The notes under the pieces: generated by a model | The model's database searches: none | Told to the model about the DNA's origin: nothing | The model's input: the letters and a program-made list of their open reading frames with translations, nothing else | Shown: positions 7,635 through 15,175 of the stretch, piece by piece | Position numbering within the stretch: position 1 is the stretch's first letter | Layout: every line of letters begins with the position of its first letter | Source of the DNA: Anaerolineales bacterium | GTDB taxonomy: Bacteria; Chloroflexota; Anaerolineae; Anaerolineales; Villigracilaceae | Direction of reading: 5' to 3' | DNA length: 17,562 nt | Assembly (NCBI GenBank): GCA_016928525.1 | Contig: JAFGKO010000395.1 | Span: 1-17,562, forward strand | Position numbers and translations under genes: made by a program

Positions 7635-9284
7635 TCAAGCCAACCAGAGAAATTGCCGGGGATTCAGTTCCAGCGTTAAAGTGTGATCTTGCGCAAAGTA
7701 ATTTGTACCGGTCAGTTTGTCGGTCAATTGCCTGGAAGATTCCGGTACAGGCATGGATATAACCTGCTTTCCTGCGCTGAGATTGTTCACCACGTAGATG
7801 GCCTGGTTTTCAAGGGCGCGGGTGTAGGCTGCAATGGCATCATTGTCACAGTCGATCCATTGGAAATCTCCCCGGCCAAAGGCGGGCAGTTCTTTCCGTA
7901 CCCGGATCATATGCTGGATGGAATGCCAGAGGGAAGCCGGGTTGTCGCGTTGCGCTTTTACATTGACTTGCTGGCATCCATAGGTGTCATCGTCAATGAT
8001 AGGTAAATAAATGCTATGGGAGGGCGCCTCGGAAAAGCCTGCGCTGGGGCTATCATCCCACTGCATGGGCGTGCGTACGCCGTTACGGTCGTGTAACCAG
8101 ATGTTATCACCCATCCCGATTTCATCGCCATAGTAGATGATGGGTGAGCCAGGCAAGGTGAAAAGAAGCGAGTTGGCGAGCATGATCTTGCGGTGGTCGT
8201 TATCCAGCAAAGGCGCTAACCGGCGACGGATACCCAGGTTGAGGCGCATGCGCGGGTCAGGGGCGAATTCCTGCCACATCCATTCGCGTTCTTCTTCTGT
8301 GACCATTTCCAGGGTGAGTTCGTCGTGGTTGCGCAGGAACATGCACCACTGGTTGGTCTCTGTCAATGTGGGCGTGCGCCCCATGATCCAGACGAGTTGC
8401 GTCCGGCTTTCTTTGCGGATAGACATGAATATGCGCGGCATGATGGGGAAATGAAAACCCATGTGGAATTCATCGTCACCATCGCCGAAATAAGGGATGA
8501 TATCTTCTGGCCATTGGTTGGCTTCCGCTAACAAGATGCGGTCTGGATATCTTTCGTTTATAAAGTTACGAATCTCTTTTAAGAACGCATGGGTTTCCGG
8601 AAGATTTTCACAGCTGGTGCCTTCGCGTTCGAATAAATACGGTACGGCATCGGCACGAAAGCCGTCTACGCCAAGGTCCAACCAGAAACTCATGACTTTC
8701 AACATTTCTGCTTGAACTGCTGGGTTGTCGTAATTAAGGTCGGGTTGAGAAGCATAGAAGCGATGCCAGTAGTATTGTTCGGATTTCTTATCCCAGGCCC
8801 AGTTCGATTCTTCTGTGTCCAGGAAAATGATACGCGCATCGCGGAACACCATACTACTGTCGCTCCATACATAATAATCGCGGAAGATGGACTCTCTGTT
8901 GGCGCGCGCTGCCCGGAACCAGGGATGTTGATCGGAAGTGTGATTTAGCACCAGGTCCATAATGATGCGCAGTCCGCGTTTGTGGGCTTCTCCCAGCAGG
9001 GTTTCGAAATCGTCCAGGGTTCCATAATCGGGATGGACATCATAGTAATTCGCAATATCGTACCCATCATCTTTGAGCGGGGAGGGATAAATTGGCAAAA
9101 GCCACAGGCAATCTACCCCCAGGTTTTTCAGATAATCCAGTTTTTCGATCAGTCCCCGCAGATCGCCATGACCGTCGTTGTTGCTGTCATAAAATGCGCG
9201 CACATTTACTTCGTAGAATACGGCGTCTTTGTACCAGAGGCTATGATCCATAAGCTTTTGACTTTGATTGAGAAATCCTTTCAT
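7635..9284 (-). CDS. treS: Trehalose synthase / maltose alpha-D-glucosyltransferase (GH13)
   Basis: The enzyme interconverts maltose and trehalose by intramolecular transglucosylation. The 549-residue length equals single-domain TreS without a fused maltokinase. [15 protein letters not shown] opens the barrel at 17-31, with [14 protein letters not shown] at 110-123. The nucleophile is D212 ([10 protein letters not shown]), the acid/base E254 ([12 protein letters not shown]) and the third acid D321 ([10 protein letters not shown]). [11 protein letters not shown] at 222-232 is a family marker, also shared with the amylosucrase in this operon. No signal peptide is present. The start at 9284 has no obvious Shine-Dalgarno sequence, and an ATG at residue 12 (9251) is an alternative. 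Its stop lies one base before the fructokinase start. TreS homologues can also isomerise sucrose at low rate, so a side role on sucrose is conceivable. Confidence 0.88.
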   Translation of the reverse strand: MKGFLNQSQKLMDHSLWYKDAVFYEVNVRAFYDSNNDGHGDLRGLIEKLDYLKNLGVDCLWLLPIYPSPLKDDGYDIANYYDVHPDYGTLDDFETLLGEAHKRGLRIIMDLVLNHTSDQHPWFRAARANRESIFRDYYVWSDSSMVFRDARIIFLDTEESNWAWDKKSEQYYWHRFYASQPDLNYDNPAVQAEMLKVMSFWLDLGVDGFRADAVPYLFEREGTSCENLPETHAFLKEIRNFINERYPDRILLAEANQWPEDIIPYFGDGDDEFHMGFHFPIMPRIFMSIRKESRTQLVWIMGRTPTLTETNQWCMFLRNHDELTLEMVTEEEREWMWQEFAPDPRMRLNLGIRRRLAPLLDNDHRKIMLANSLLFTLPGSPIIYYGDEIGMGDNIWLHDRNGVRTPMQWDDSPSAGFSEAPSHSIYLPIIDDDTYGCQQVNVKAQRDNPASLWHSIQHMIRVRKELPAFGRGDFQWIDCDNDAIAAYTRALENQAIYVVNNLSAGKQVISMPVPESSRQLTDKLTGTNYFAQDHTLTLELNPRQFLWLA

Positions 9285-9324
9285 AGAAATCGTAGTGCTA
9301 TGTATAACATACTGTATTAGCTGG

Positions 9325-10674
9325 TTAGATTGAAATTGTGTTACTGGCTATTACATCACGATACCAATATGCGCTTTGCTTAGGCGTACGTACGAGAGTC
9401 TCGTAATCTACGCGTACCAGGCCGAAGCGAGGTCCATAACCTTGTGCCCATTCGAAATTGTCGAATATGCTCCAGACAAAATAGCCGTGTACATTGGCAC
9501 CTTCAGCGATGGCCTCATGTAAGGCACGCAAATGCGCCCGTAGGAAATCGATACGGGACCAATCGGCCACGAAGCCCTTATCGTCTGGCGTATCGGCTAA
9601 GGCACAACCATTCTCGGTGATATACAATTTCGGGTTGCCGTATTTTTCTTTGATGTGTAACACTTCGGCTTTCAACCCATATGGGTGGATGCCCCAATTC
9701 ATTTCGGTTCGTCCCCAACCAGGCACAGAATAGGGCGTACTGGAAGACTTGTTGAGTCCACCAGCGACGTCGAAGGAAATGTAGTCGGTATTGTAATAAT
9801 TCAGACCGAGGAAATCGATCGGTTGAGCGATGATCTGCGCATCGCCTGCCTGGACCTTTGGCTGATGCGGGCCAATATAATCGAACAGCGCCTGCGGGTA
9901 GTTCCCGTGAAAGAGCGGATCGAGGAAGAGGGCATGGGTCTCGTCATGTTCGCGTTGGGTAGCTGCCCGGTCTTCGTCGCTGTCGCTGGCCGGGATCAGT
10001 CCGTTCAGGTTCAGGATCAAACCGATTTGCCCGTCATGACCACCCTCCCGGAAAACCTGCACAGCCTTGCCATGCGCCAGCATCAGGTGATGCGCTGTCT
10101 GATAGGCTTGCGAGTAATCGCAAATGCCCGGGGCGTGCAAGCCTTTGCCATATCCAAGGAAAGCGGCTACCCAGGGTTCGTTATGTGTAGCCCAAAGTTC
10201 AACACGGTCAGCCAGCTTTGCAAAAACAACCTGCGCATATTCGGCGAACCGATGGACTGTATCACGGTTGGGCCAACCTCCTAAATCCTGTAAGGTCTGA
10301 GGCAACTCCCAATGATAGAGGGTAGCCATGGGTTTGATACCCGCAGCAAGCAACTCATCTACCAGGCGGTCGTAGAATCCCAATCCTTTTGCATTGACTT
10401 CGCCATAACCATGAGGCAGGATACGGGTCCATGAAATCGTAAAGCTGTAGCATGGGATACCCAGTTCCTTGAACAGGGCAACATCTTGCGGCATACGGTG
10501 GTAATGGTCACAGGCTACATCACCGGTGTTTCCATTGAGAACATGCGCAGGCCAACGGACAAAACGATCCCAAATACTTTCTCCCTTGCCATCTTCTTTG
10601 TACGCGCCTTCGATTTGATAGGCAGAGGCCGCAACGCCCCACAAGAATTCTTTAGGAAAGGAAAGTTGTGTCAT
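9325..10674 (-). CDS. Beta-glucosidase (GH1)
   Basis: This 449-residue GH1 enzyme hydrolyses beta-glucosides such as cellobiose to glucose by the retaining mechanism. [15 protein letters not shown] at 10-24 is the family N-terminal signature. The acid/base is E166 in ATHNEPW, the nucleophile is E354 in LYITENG, and [13 protein letters not shown] at 401-413 supplies substrate contacts typical of glucosidases rather than phospho-beta-glucosidases. There is no signal peptide, so the substrate must be imported. AGGA at 10681-10684, overlapping the upstream gene's stop codon, gives a good Shine-Dalgarno sequence seven bases before the ATG. The unknown membrane protein gene ends nine bases upstream. 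A beta-glucosidase in an otherwise alpha-glucoside operon is slightly unexpected. It suggests a broader substrate range or an aryl-glucoside or glucosylated solute as an additional substrate. Confidence 0.92.
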   Translation of the reverse strand: MTQLSFPKEFLWGVAASAYQIEGAYKEDGKGESIWDRFVRWPAHVLNGNTGDVACDHYHRMPQDVALFKELGIPCYSFTISWTRILPHGYGEVNAKGLGFYDRLVDELLAAGIKPMATLYHWELPQTLQDLGGWPNRDTVHRFAEYAQVVFAKLADRVELWATHNEPWVAAFLGYGKGLHAPGICDYSQAYQTAHHLMLAHGKAVQVFREGGHDGQIGLILNLNGLIPASDSDEDRAATQREHDETHALFLDPLFHGNYPQALFDYIGPHQPKVQAGDAQIIAQPIDFLGLNYYNTDYISFDVAGGLNKSSSTPYSVPGWGRTEMNWGIHPYGLKAEVLHIKEKYGNPKLYITENGCALADTPDDKGFVADWSRIDFLRAHLRALHEAIAEGANVHGYFVWSIFDNFEWAQGYGPRFGLVRVDYETLVRTPKQSAYWYRDVIASNTISI

Positions 10675-10683
10675 CGAGAAATC

Positions 10684-11169
10684 CTATTCTTCATGGTTGA
10701 GTGAAGAATACCTGAACAGTATTACAAGAGTCAGTCCGGTCAATGCGCCGGGTAATGCGCCAGAGGTGAGCAATCCAGGTATCAGGGTCAGGCCTGTTGT
10801 CCAGGCCATAATGCTGATGATTACCCACCAACCGGCCCACTCGACTTCCTTTCTAAGCAGGAACCACTGTACAACGCCAGTCACTCCACCCATCAGTGGG
10901 CCAATTAGAAAGCTACCATTTGCTGAGAAGAAAATCACAAAAAGAATGTACCCAGCGATCCAGCCTAATGTACTGAAAACTGCCCAACGCCAGGCCTTGT
11001 GTATACGTTTATAGAGCACTGCCCACTGCAACACAGCGATAGCGGCTCCTGATATGATGATCGGTATTCCATTAAATAAAAGACTCCCGGCCAGCCACCC
11101 CAGGGTAGTTGCCATGATCCAATAAAACCATAGCGCCCAGTCCATTATTTCGGATTTCGCATCTTTCAT
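10684..11169 (-). CDS. Small integral membrane protein with internal QW...GW repeats, function unknown
   Basis: I do not recognise a characterised family. The protein has 161 residues from the ATG at 11169 (a TTG at 11178 would add three), with about four hydrophobic segments near 13-33, 35-53, 60-85 and 112-150. There is an internal duplication: QWAVLYKRIHKAWRWAVF at 48-65 and QWFLLRKEVEWAGWWVII at 101-118 align without gaps at a 53-residue period. In each, a Gln-Trp pair is followed by a charged loop and a Trp-rich helix, and each continues to a Trp and Thr/Gly turn. A third degenerate unit (WIMATTLGWLAG) is at 17-28. Proteins with QWxxLR...GWW repeats are familiar as uncharacterised membrane proteins in Chloroflexota and cyanobacteria. 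It sits between the permease and GH1 genes, nine bases before GH1, so it is part of the operon. No clear Shine-Dalgarno sequence is seen. Confidence 0.7.
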   Translation of the reverse strand: MKDAKSEIMDWALWFYWIMATTLGWLAGSLLFNGIPIIISGAAIAVLQWAVLYKRIHKAWRWAVFSTLGWIAGYILFVIFFSANGSFLIGPLMGGVTGVVQWFLLRKEVEWAGWWVIISIMAWTTGLTLIPGLLTSGALPGALTGLTLVILFRYSSLNHEE

Positions 11170-11209
11170 GCTAAACAAAAATAGGCTGCGGTTTGCTTTT
11201 TATGGGAAA

Positions 11210-11241
11210 GGCTGCACGATTTCAGAATGAATCGGGCAGCC
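11210..11241 (-). promoter_or_regulatory. Intercistronic stem-loop downstream of the AglG-like gene
   Basis: GGCTGC (11210-11215) pairs with GCAGCC (11236-11241) and CGATT (11217-11221) pairs with AATCG (11230-11234), with one mismatch between the arms and an eight-base loop. In the minus-strand transcript the structure starts 31 nt after the AglG stop codon. It is followed by TTTCCCATAAAAAG, which lacks a proper T-run. It is more likely an mRNA processing or stability element, or a weak partial terminator, than a full intrinsic terminator. Confidence 0.5.
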
Positions 11242-11272
11242 TCCATTGTAGAACTCAATAATCAGCTGTTAC

Positions 11273-12376
11273 CTAGCCCTTCACAGAACCCGCTAGCAAA
11301 CCACGTACAAAGTAGCGTTGTAATCCAAAGAACACAGCCAGCGGCAAGACCATTGAAACAAACGCCCCGGCTGTCAACAGATGCCATTCACTTCCACGTG
11401 AGCCAACGATGGCCGCCATGCGCTGTGTCACCAGCTCAAACTCCGGGTTGCCACCCAAGAAGATCAACGCCACCAGATAATCATTCCAAACCCAAAGGAA
11501 TTGGAAGATGGCAAAGGAAGCCAGGGCCGGGACCGATAGAGGTAAAACAAGCCGGGTGAACACCGTAAAGTGCGAAGCGCCATCGATGAAAGCCGATTCA
11601 AAAATATCTCTGGGAAGGGTACTGACATAGTTATAGAGCAGGTAGGTTGCCAGTGGCAGTCCGAAACCCGTGTGAGCCAACCAGATCGCAAGAAAAGTGC
11701 CATTCAAGTTCAATGCTTTGTAATCTCGCAAAATAGGCACCAATGCGATTTGCAATGGCACAACCAACAATGCGACCACCACGATAAACATCCCACGTCG
11801 TCCCGGGAATTTCATCCAGGCAAAAGCATAAGCAGCAAAAGTTGCGATCAAAATTGGAATCACAGTAGCTGGAATCGCCACAGTTAAACTATTCAAGAAA
11901 GCGCGGTTCATGTTGTCACCAGGGACAGTCTCAACCGTACCATCTGACCGAGTGAATTTGAAATCCTGACCACCCAGAACTTGTCTGTAGTTGTCGAGCG
12001 AGAATTTCCAGTCGACCATCCAGACTTGTTTTTGCACTTCCACTTTTCCTATGCGTTTATTTCCAATCCAGGCCACACGCTCGCCATTCGGAGTTTCAAC
12101 ACCTGCACGGAATTCATCAAAGGTTCCGCTAACACCTTCAATTTCCATAACCTCATCAGGGTTAAGTCCGGCTTCGCTAGGGATAATCTCTGCGACCGGT
12201 TGCCACTCGCGGTGTGGTAATATGTTCCACCAACCTGAGCGAGCAATATCATCCCGGTTACGAAAAGATGAGACAAAAATCCCCATCGTTGGGACGGTCC
12301 ATATCAATACAAGCAGCAAGAGCGTTAGATTAACGAACAGGCTGCTAATTCGTTTTTGTCTTTTTCCGCTTTCCAT
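11273..12376 (-). CDS. aglG: AglG-like sugar ABC transporter permease
   Basis: This 367-residue inner-membrane permease belongs to the carbohydrate uptake (CUT1/MalG) group, closest in wording to AglG of alpha-glucoside importers. The first helix is at about 14-36, and the remaining helices follow from about 165 onward. The ATPase-contacting EAA loop is at 259-281 (FESAFIDGASHF then RLVLPLSVPAL). Between helices 1 and 2 lies a polar extracytoplasmic insert of roughly 120 residues (about 40-158), a known trait of AglG-type subunits and absent from typical MalG. The start follows the AglF-like stop codon by one base, and GGAGGC precedes it, so the two permeases are translationally coupled. It should pair with the AglF-like subunit and receive sugar from the AglE-like protein. 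Likely substrates are sucrose, trehalose and maltose. Confidence 0.88.
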   Translation of the reverse strand: MESGKRQKRISSLFVNLTLLLLVLIWTVPTMGIFVSSFRNRDDIARSGWWNILPHREWQPVAEIIPSEAGLNPDEVMEIEGVSGTFDEFRAGVETPNGERVAWIGNKRIGKVEVQKQVWMVDWKFSLDNYRQVLGGQDFKFTRSDGTVETVPGDNMNRAFLNSLTVAIPATVIPILIATFAAYAFAWMKFPGRRGMFIVVVALLVVPLQIALVPILRDYKALNLNGTFLAIWLAHTGFGLPLATYLLYNYVSTLPRDIFESAFIDGASHFTVFTRLVLPLSVPALASFAIFQFLWVWNDYLVALIFLGGNPEFELVTQRMAAIVGSRGSEWHLLTAGAFVSMVLPLAVFFGLQRYFVRGLLAGSVKG

Positions 12377-12377
12377 C

Positions 12378-13544
12378 TTAGAACGCCTCCTGCTCTCTGA
12401 ATTGTCTTAAGTTGTAATACATCACCGGAATAACAGCGATCAGCAACACAATAGCGATAGCAGCACCAAAGCCAGAATTACGGTTTGTGAACGACTGCCT
12501 GTAAAACTGGGTAGCTATCACATGGGTGCCAAATTGACCACCCGTCATCACCCAGACCACATCAAAAATCTTCAGGGTAAATATGACGACTGTTGTAAAT
12601 ACCGAGATGATCGTGCCGCGGATGTAGGGGATCATAATTCGGAAAAAGATTTGGAACTCATTGGCGCCATCAATCCGGCCAGCTTCCAAAAGCTCTTCAG
12701 GAATACCTTTTAGGGCTGCTGAAAACAACACCATACAATAGCCCGCCTGTAACCAGATGACAATTACGATCAGGAAAAGATTGTTCCAGGGCGCAATAGC
12801 CACCCATTGTGGCCAGGCTTGAGGTGCCCCCCCTAAACCCGTCACAATGGCATTTAGCAAGCCTACTTGAGGTTGTCCGGCCGGTCTGTATTCATAAATG
12901 AAGTTCCAGATGATGCTGGCGCCAACAAAGGATATCGCCATTGGCAGGAAAATAAAAGATTTAGCGACTTTTTCAAAACGGCTGCGATCTGCCAGTACCG
13001 CAATGACCAGACCAAAAGCAACCGAAAATGTACTGCCAAATACAATCCACATCAAGTTATTGCGAAAGGCCTCAAACATCAATCCGTCTGGTTTGAAAAC
13101 CTCTACATAGTTACCTAAACCAACGAAGGCATCACTTTGTATGAGTTGGAAAAAGTTAAGCCCATCTGGTGGGCCATCCCGGTTAAACAGACTGATCCAA
13201 AACGTGCGTAATGTAGGGATCGCCAGATACCAGGAAAGAATCGCCATTGCCGGCCCTACAAACACAAACGGCAGGAGTCGGGTTTTCCAAGCATCAGAGA
13301 GCCTTTCCACCAGGTCGTTGAAAACCCAATATAAGACGGCAACGCCTCCTACACCCCATATAATAGCAACCAGGGTAATGACAATTTGTGGTGCGTTACT
13401 ATCTCGCAGGAATATAAAGCCCAGATAGAGTACGTAGAAGGCAATTAACGGGATAGCTATTGCCAATAGCAAGCGACTAAATAAAGAAAGAATCCTTACC
13501 CCAAGCGATCGATTCTGTTCTCCCGTGTCACTTAGGAAGTCCAT
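12378..13544 (-). CDS. aglF: AglF-like sugar ABC transporter permease
   Basis: This 388-residue permease is the MalF-type partner of the AglG-like subunit. Two N-terminal helices (about 17-47 and 52-76) precede the common transporter core, which begins near residue 90 with LLPFVFVGPAM. The EAA loop is at 284-306 (ELLEAGRIDGANEFQIFFR) and faces the ATPase. The C-terminal helix ends in YYNLRQFREQEAF. A strong Shine-Dalgarno sequence (AAGGAG) lies six bases before the ATG. The 164-bp spacer upstream contains the stem-loop that follows the binding-protein gene. The stop codon is one base from the AglG start. Wording such as IYEYRPAGQPQVGLLNAI and GYCMVLFSAALKGIPEELLEA fits the alpha-glucoside group. 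No ATP-binding subunit gene is found in the window. Confidence 0.88.
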   Translation of the reverse strand: MDFLSDTGEQNRSLGVRILSLFSRLLLAIAIPLIAFYVLYLGFIFLRDSNAPQIVITLVAIIWGVGGVAVLYWVFNDLVERLSDAWKTRLLPFVFVGPAMAILSWYLAIPTLRTFWISLFNRDGPPDGLNFFQLIQSDAFVGLGNYVEVFKPDGLMFEAFRNNLMWIVFGSTFSVAFGLVIAVLADRSRFEKVAKSFIFLPMAISFVGASIIWNFIYEYRPAGQPQVGLLNAIVTGLGGAPQAWPQWVAIAPWNNLFLIVIVIWLQAGYCMVLFSAALKGIPEELLEAGRIDGANEFQIFFRIMIPYIRGTIISVFTTVVIFTLKIFDVVWVMTGGQFGTHVIATQFYRQSFTNRNSGFGAAIAIVLLIAVIPVMYYNLRQFREQEAF

Positions 13545-13634
13545 AACCTGCTCCTTGTAATGAATAAAGGTGGATAATCAGGTAGAAATTATTTACTATA
13601 ATTGCTTATTTGCTTCTGGTTTACAAGTCTTAAA

Positions 13635-13654
13635 TAGAGTGATAATAGAGTGAT
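13635..13654. repeat. Tandem pair of TAGAGTGAT
   Basis: TAGAGTGAT occurs at 13635-13643 and again at 13646-13654, an 11-bp period close to one DNA turn. It lies directly beside the stem-loop in the spacer between the binding-protein and AglF-like genes. It could be a binding site for a regulator on one face of the helix, or chance. Confidence 0.3.
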
Positions 13655-13657
13655 TGA

Positions 13658-13686
13658 TGGTGGACGACCTTGTGGGTCGTCCACCA
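13658..13686 (-). promoter_or_regulatory. Perfect 12-bp stem-loop between binding-protein and permease genes
   Basis: TGGTGGACGACC (13658-13669), a five-base loop TTGTG, and GGTCGTCCACCA (13675-13686) form a perfect 12-bp GC-rich hairpin. In the minus-strand transcript it begins 22 nt after the binding-protein stop codon and is followed by TCAATCACTCTATT, not a T-run. Such structures between binding-protein and permease cistrons are known, for example in the malEFG operon, to protect the upstream mRNA 3' end and give more binding protein than permease. That role is inferred here. Partial termination is the alternative. Confidence 0.7.
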
Positions 13687-13708
13687 AATTACTCAAAACT
13701 AAAGGCTT

Positions 13709-15070
13709 TTACGGCCAGGTTGCGTCAATCGCCTGCATAGCAGTATCCAAGTCCTCGGAGCCTGCAACGTAGCTGGTGATATGCTCCCAGAAGGAGCCAG
13801 CTCCAACTTCGCCGGGCATCAGGTCAGAACCATCGAAGCGGAAGCTGGTCGCCCCTGCCACGAGTTGGGAAACGCCCCAGTCCAGGTCTGAGCCATACAA
13901 ATCTCGCGTAGCTGTTTGTTGGGCAGCAATGGCGCCGCCGCCTTCCAACCAACCACTAGTTGATTGGGGGGTTGTGAAGTATTCCATCAGTGCGCGCACT
14001 TCCGGTCGGTCGTTGAACATAGCGATCAAGTCACCGGCTACCAGGAAGGGTTTACCATAAGCCGGATCAACTGGAGGCAGGTAGAAGAAGTCATAATCTA
14101 CGCCATATTCCACACCTTCAGGGAAGAAGCTGGTGATGAAGTTAGCTTGCCTGTGCAACCAACACTGTGGGGGGGCATCGAACAACGACGCTGGGGCATC
14201 GCCAAAAGCCGTGGAGACAATCGAGGATCGTCCGCCACGAACATAATCATCGTTGAACCAGACTTCACTCCAGGTCTCGATGGCCTTCTTCACTTCAGGT
14301 GAATCGAAGGCCAGATCACCAGCAACCCAAGCATCGTAGTTTTCCAGGGAGGTGGTGCGTAGCATCATGTCTTCCGTCCAATCGGTAGCAACCCAACCTG
14401 TGGCAGCGCCAGATTCGATACCGATGCACCAGGCGGTGTCACCGTCATCGGCAATTTGCTGGGTTAGAGCTAATAAATCATCCCAGGTCTCGGGAATCTC
14501 ATAGCCAGCCGCATCCCAGGCTTTCTTGGGATACCAGACCAGGCTCTTGCCAGAGTAACGATGCATTACGCCGGCTTCCACGCCATCTACGGTATTGAAC
14601 TCGCGCCAGCCGGGATTGTACTGCTGCGACAGCCATTCATCGGAGATGAAATTTGTGACAGGCACGATATCGCCGCTACGCACGAAATCGCCGAACAAAC
14701 CAGGTTGCGGGAAATCCACAATATCCGGGGCATCACCTGCGTCTACACGAACGGCGATAGAACCTTCGAACTCTTTGCTGCCAACGTAATTGACAGTAAT
14801 GCCAGTGGCATCTTCAAAAGCTTTCATTGACTCGGAAAACTTCACACCATCAGCATCGTTGCCTTCAAAGGCACCATCGACCGTGACAGTTTTTCCTTTA
14901 TATTCACCTTTGACAGCCTTTTCCAACTCGCCACCGGGCATCACGTCAAAGCTAACTTCTGTCGTGGCTCCAGTGCTTGCAGGCGCAGCACCGCCGCCGC
15001 AGGCGGCCAGAACCATGGAAGCGAGAATCAAAATGGTCAGGAATGACCAAAACGTACGAGTTGTTTTCAT
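13709..15070 (-). CDS. aglE: AglE-like alpha-glucoside-binding lipoprotein
   Basis: This 453-residue extracytoplasmic solute-binding protein delivers sugar to the AglF/AglG-like permeases. A lipoprotein signal peptide is clear: positively charged MKTTRTF, a hydrophobic core at 8-20, and lipobox LAAC with the lipidated cysteine at residue 24, followed by a small-residue linker. The mature domain starts near GKTVTVDGAF. Blocks such as CWLHRQANFI, YDFFYLPPVDPAYGKPFL, FNDRPEVRALMEYF and FRFDGSDLMPGEVGAGSFW match the AglE family, which in Sinorhizobium imports sucrose, maltose and trehalose. AGGAG stands eight bases before the ATG. It follows the LacI-family gene after 105 bp and is followed by a perfect stem-loop. 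The protein is anchored to the outer face of the membrane. Confidence 0.9.
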   Translation of the reverse strand: MKTTRTFWSFLTILILASMVLAACGGGAAPASTGATTEVSFDVMPGGELEKAVKGEYKGKTVTVDGAFEGNDADGVKFSESMKAFEDATGITVNYVGSKEFEGSIAVRVDAGDAPDIVDFPQPGLFGDFVRSGDIVPVTNFISDEWLSQQYNPGWREFNTVDGVEAGVMHRYSGKSLVWYPKKAWDAAGYEIPETWDDLLALTQQIADDGDTAWCIGIESGAATGWVATDWTEDMMLRTTSLENYDAWVAGDLAFDSPEVKKAIETWSEVWFNDDYVRGGRSSIVSTAFGDAPASLFDAPPQCWLHRQANFITSFFPEGVEYGVDYDFFYLPPVDPAYGKPFLVAGDLIAMFNDRPEVRALMEYFTTPQSTSGWLEGGGAIAAQQTATRDLYGSDLDWGVSQLVAGATSFRFDGSDLMPGEVGAGSFWEHITSYVAGSEDLDTAMQAIDATWP

Positions 15071-15143
15071 ATTTCTTTCTCCTCTTTCTGAATTAAAAGA
15101 TTAGACGTTTGTGTATGTGGGTATGCAGAATTTTTTGGGGAAA

Positions 15144-15154
15144 ATCACCTCCTT
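15144..15154 (-). promoter_or_regulatory. Orphan perfect Shine-Dalgarno sequence (AAGGAGGTGAT)
   Basis: On the minus strand AAGGAGGTGAT is a full-length complement of the 16S rRNA 3' tail, yet no ATG, GTG or TTG follows within a normal spacing and no open frame starts there. It lies 22 nt after the LacI-family stop codon and ends 73 nt before the binding-protein start, which has its own Shine-Dalgarno sequence. It could bind 30S subunits without initiating translation, as described for STAB-SD elements that protect mRNA 5' ends in Bacillus. That function is inferred. Confidence 0.45.
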
Positions 15155-15175
15155 GCTAATTTAAATTTTGAAAAT

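Noticed and set aside
15071..15143. Independent promoter for the binding-protein gene
   Set aside because: The best -10 candidate (TCTAAT) has no acceptable -35 box at 16-18 bp, so read-through from the repressor promoter is preferred.
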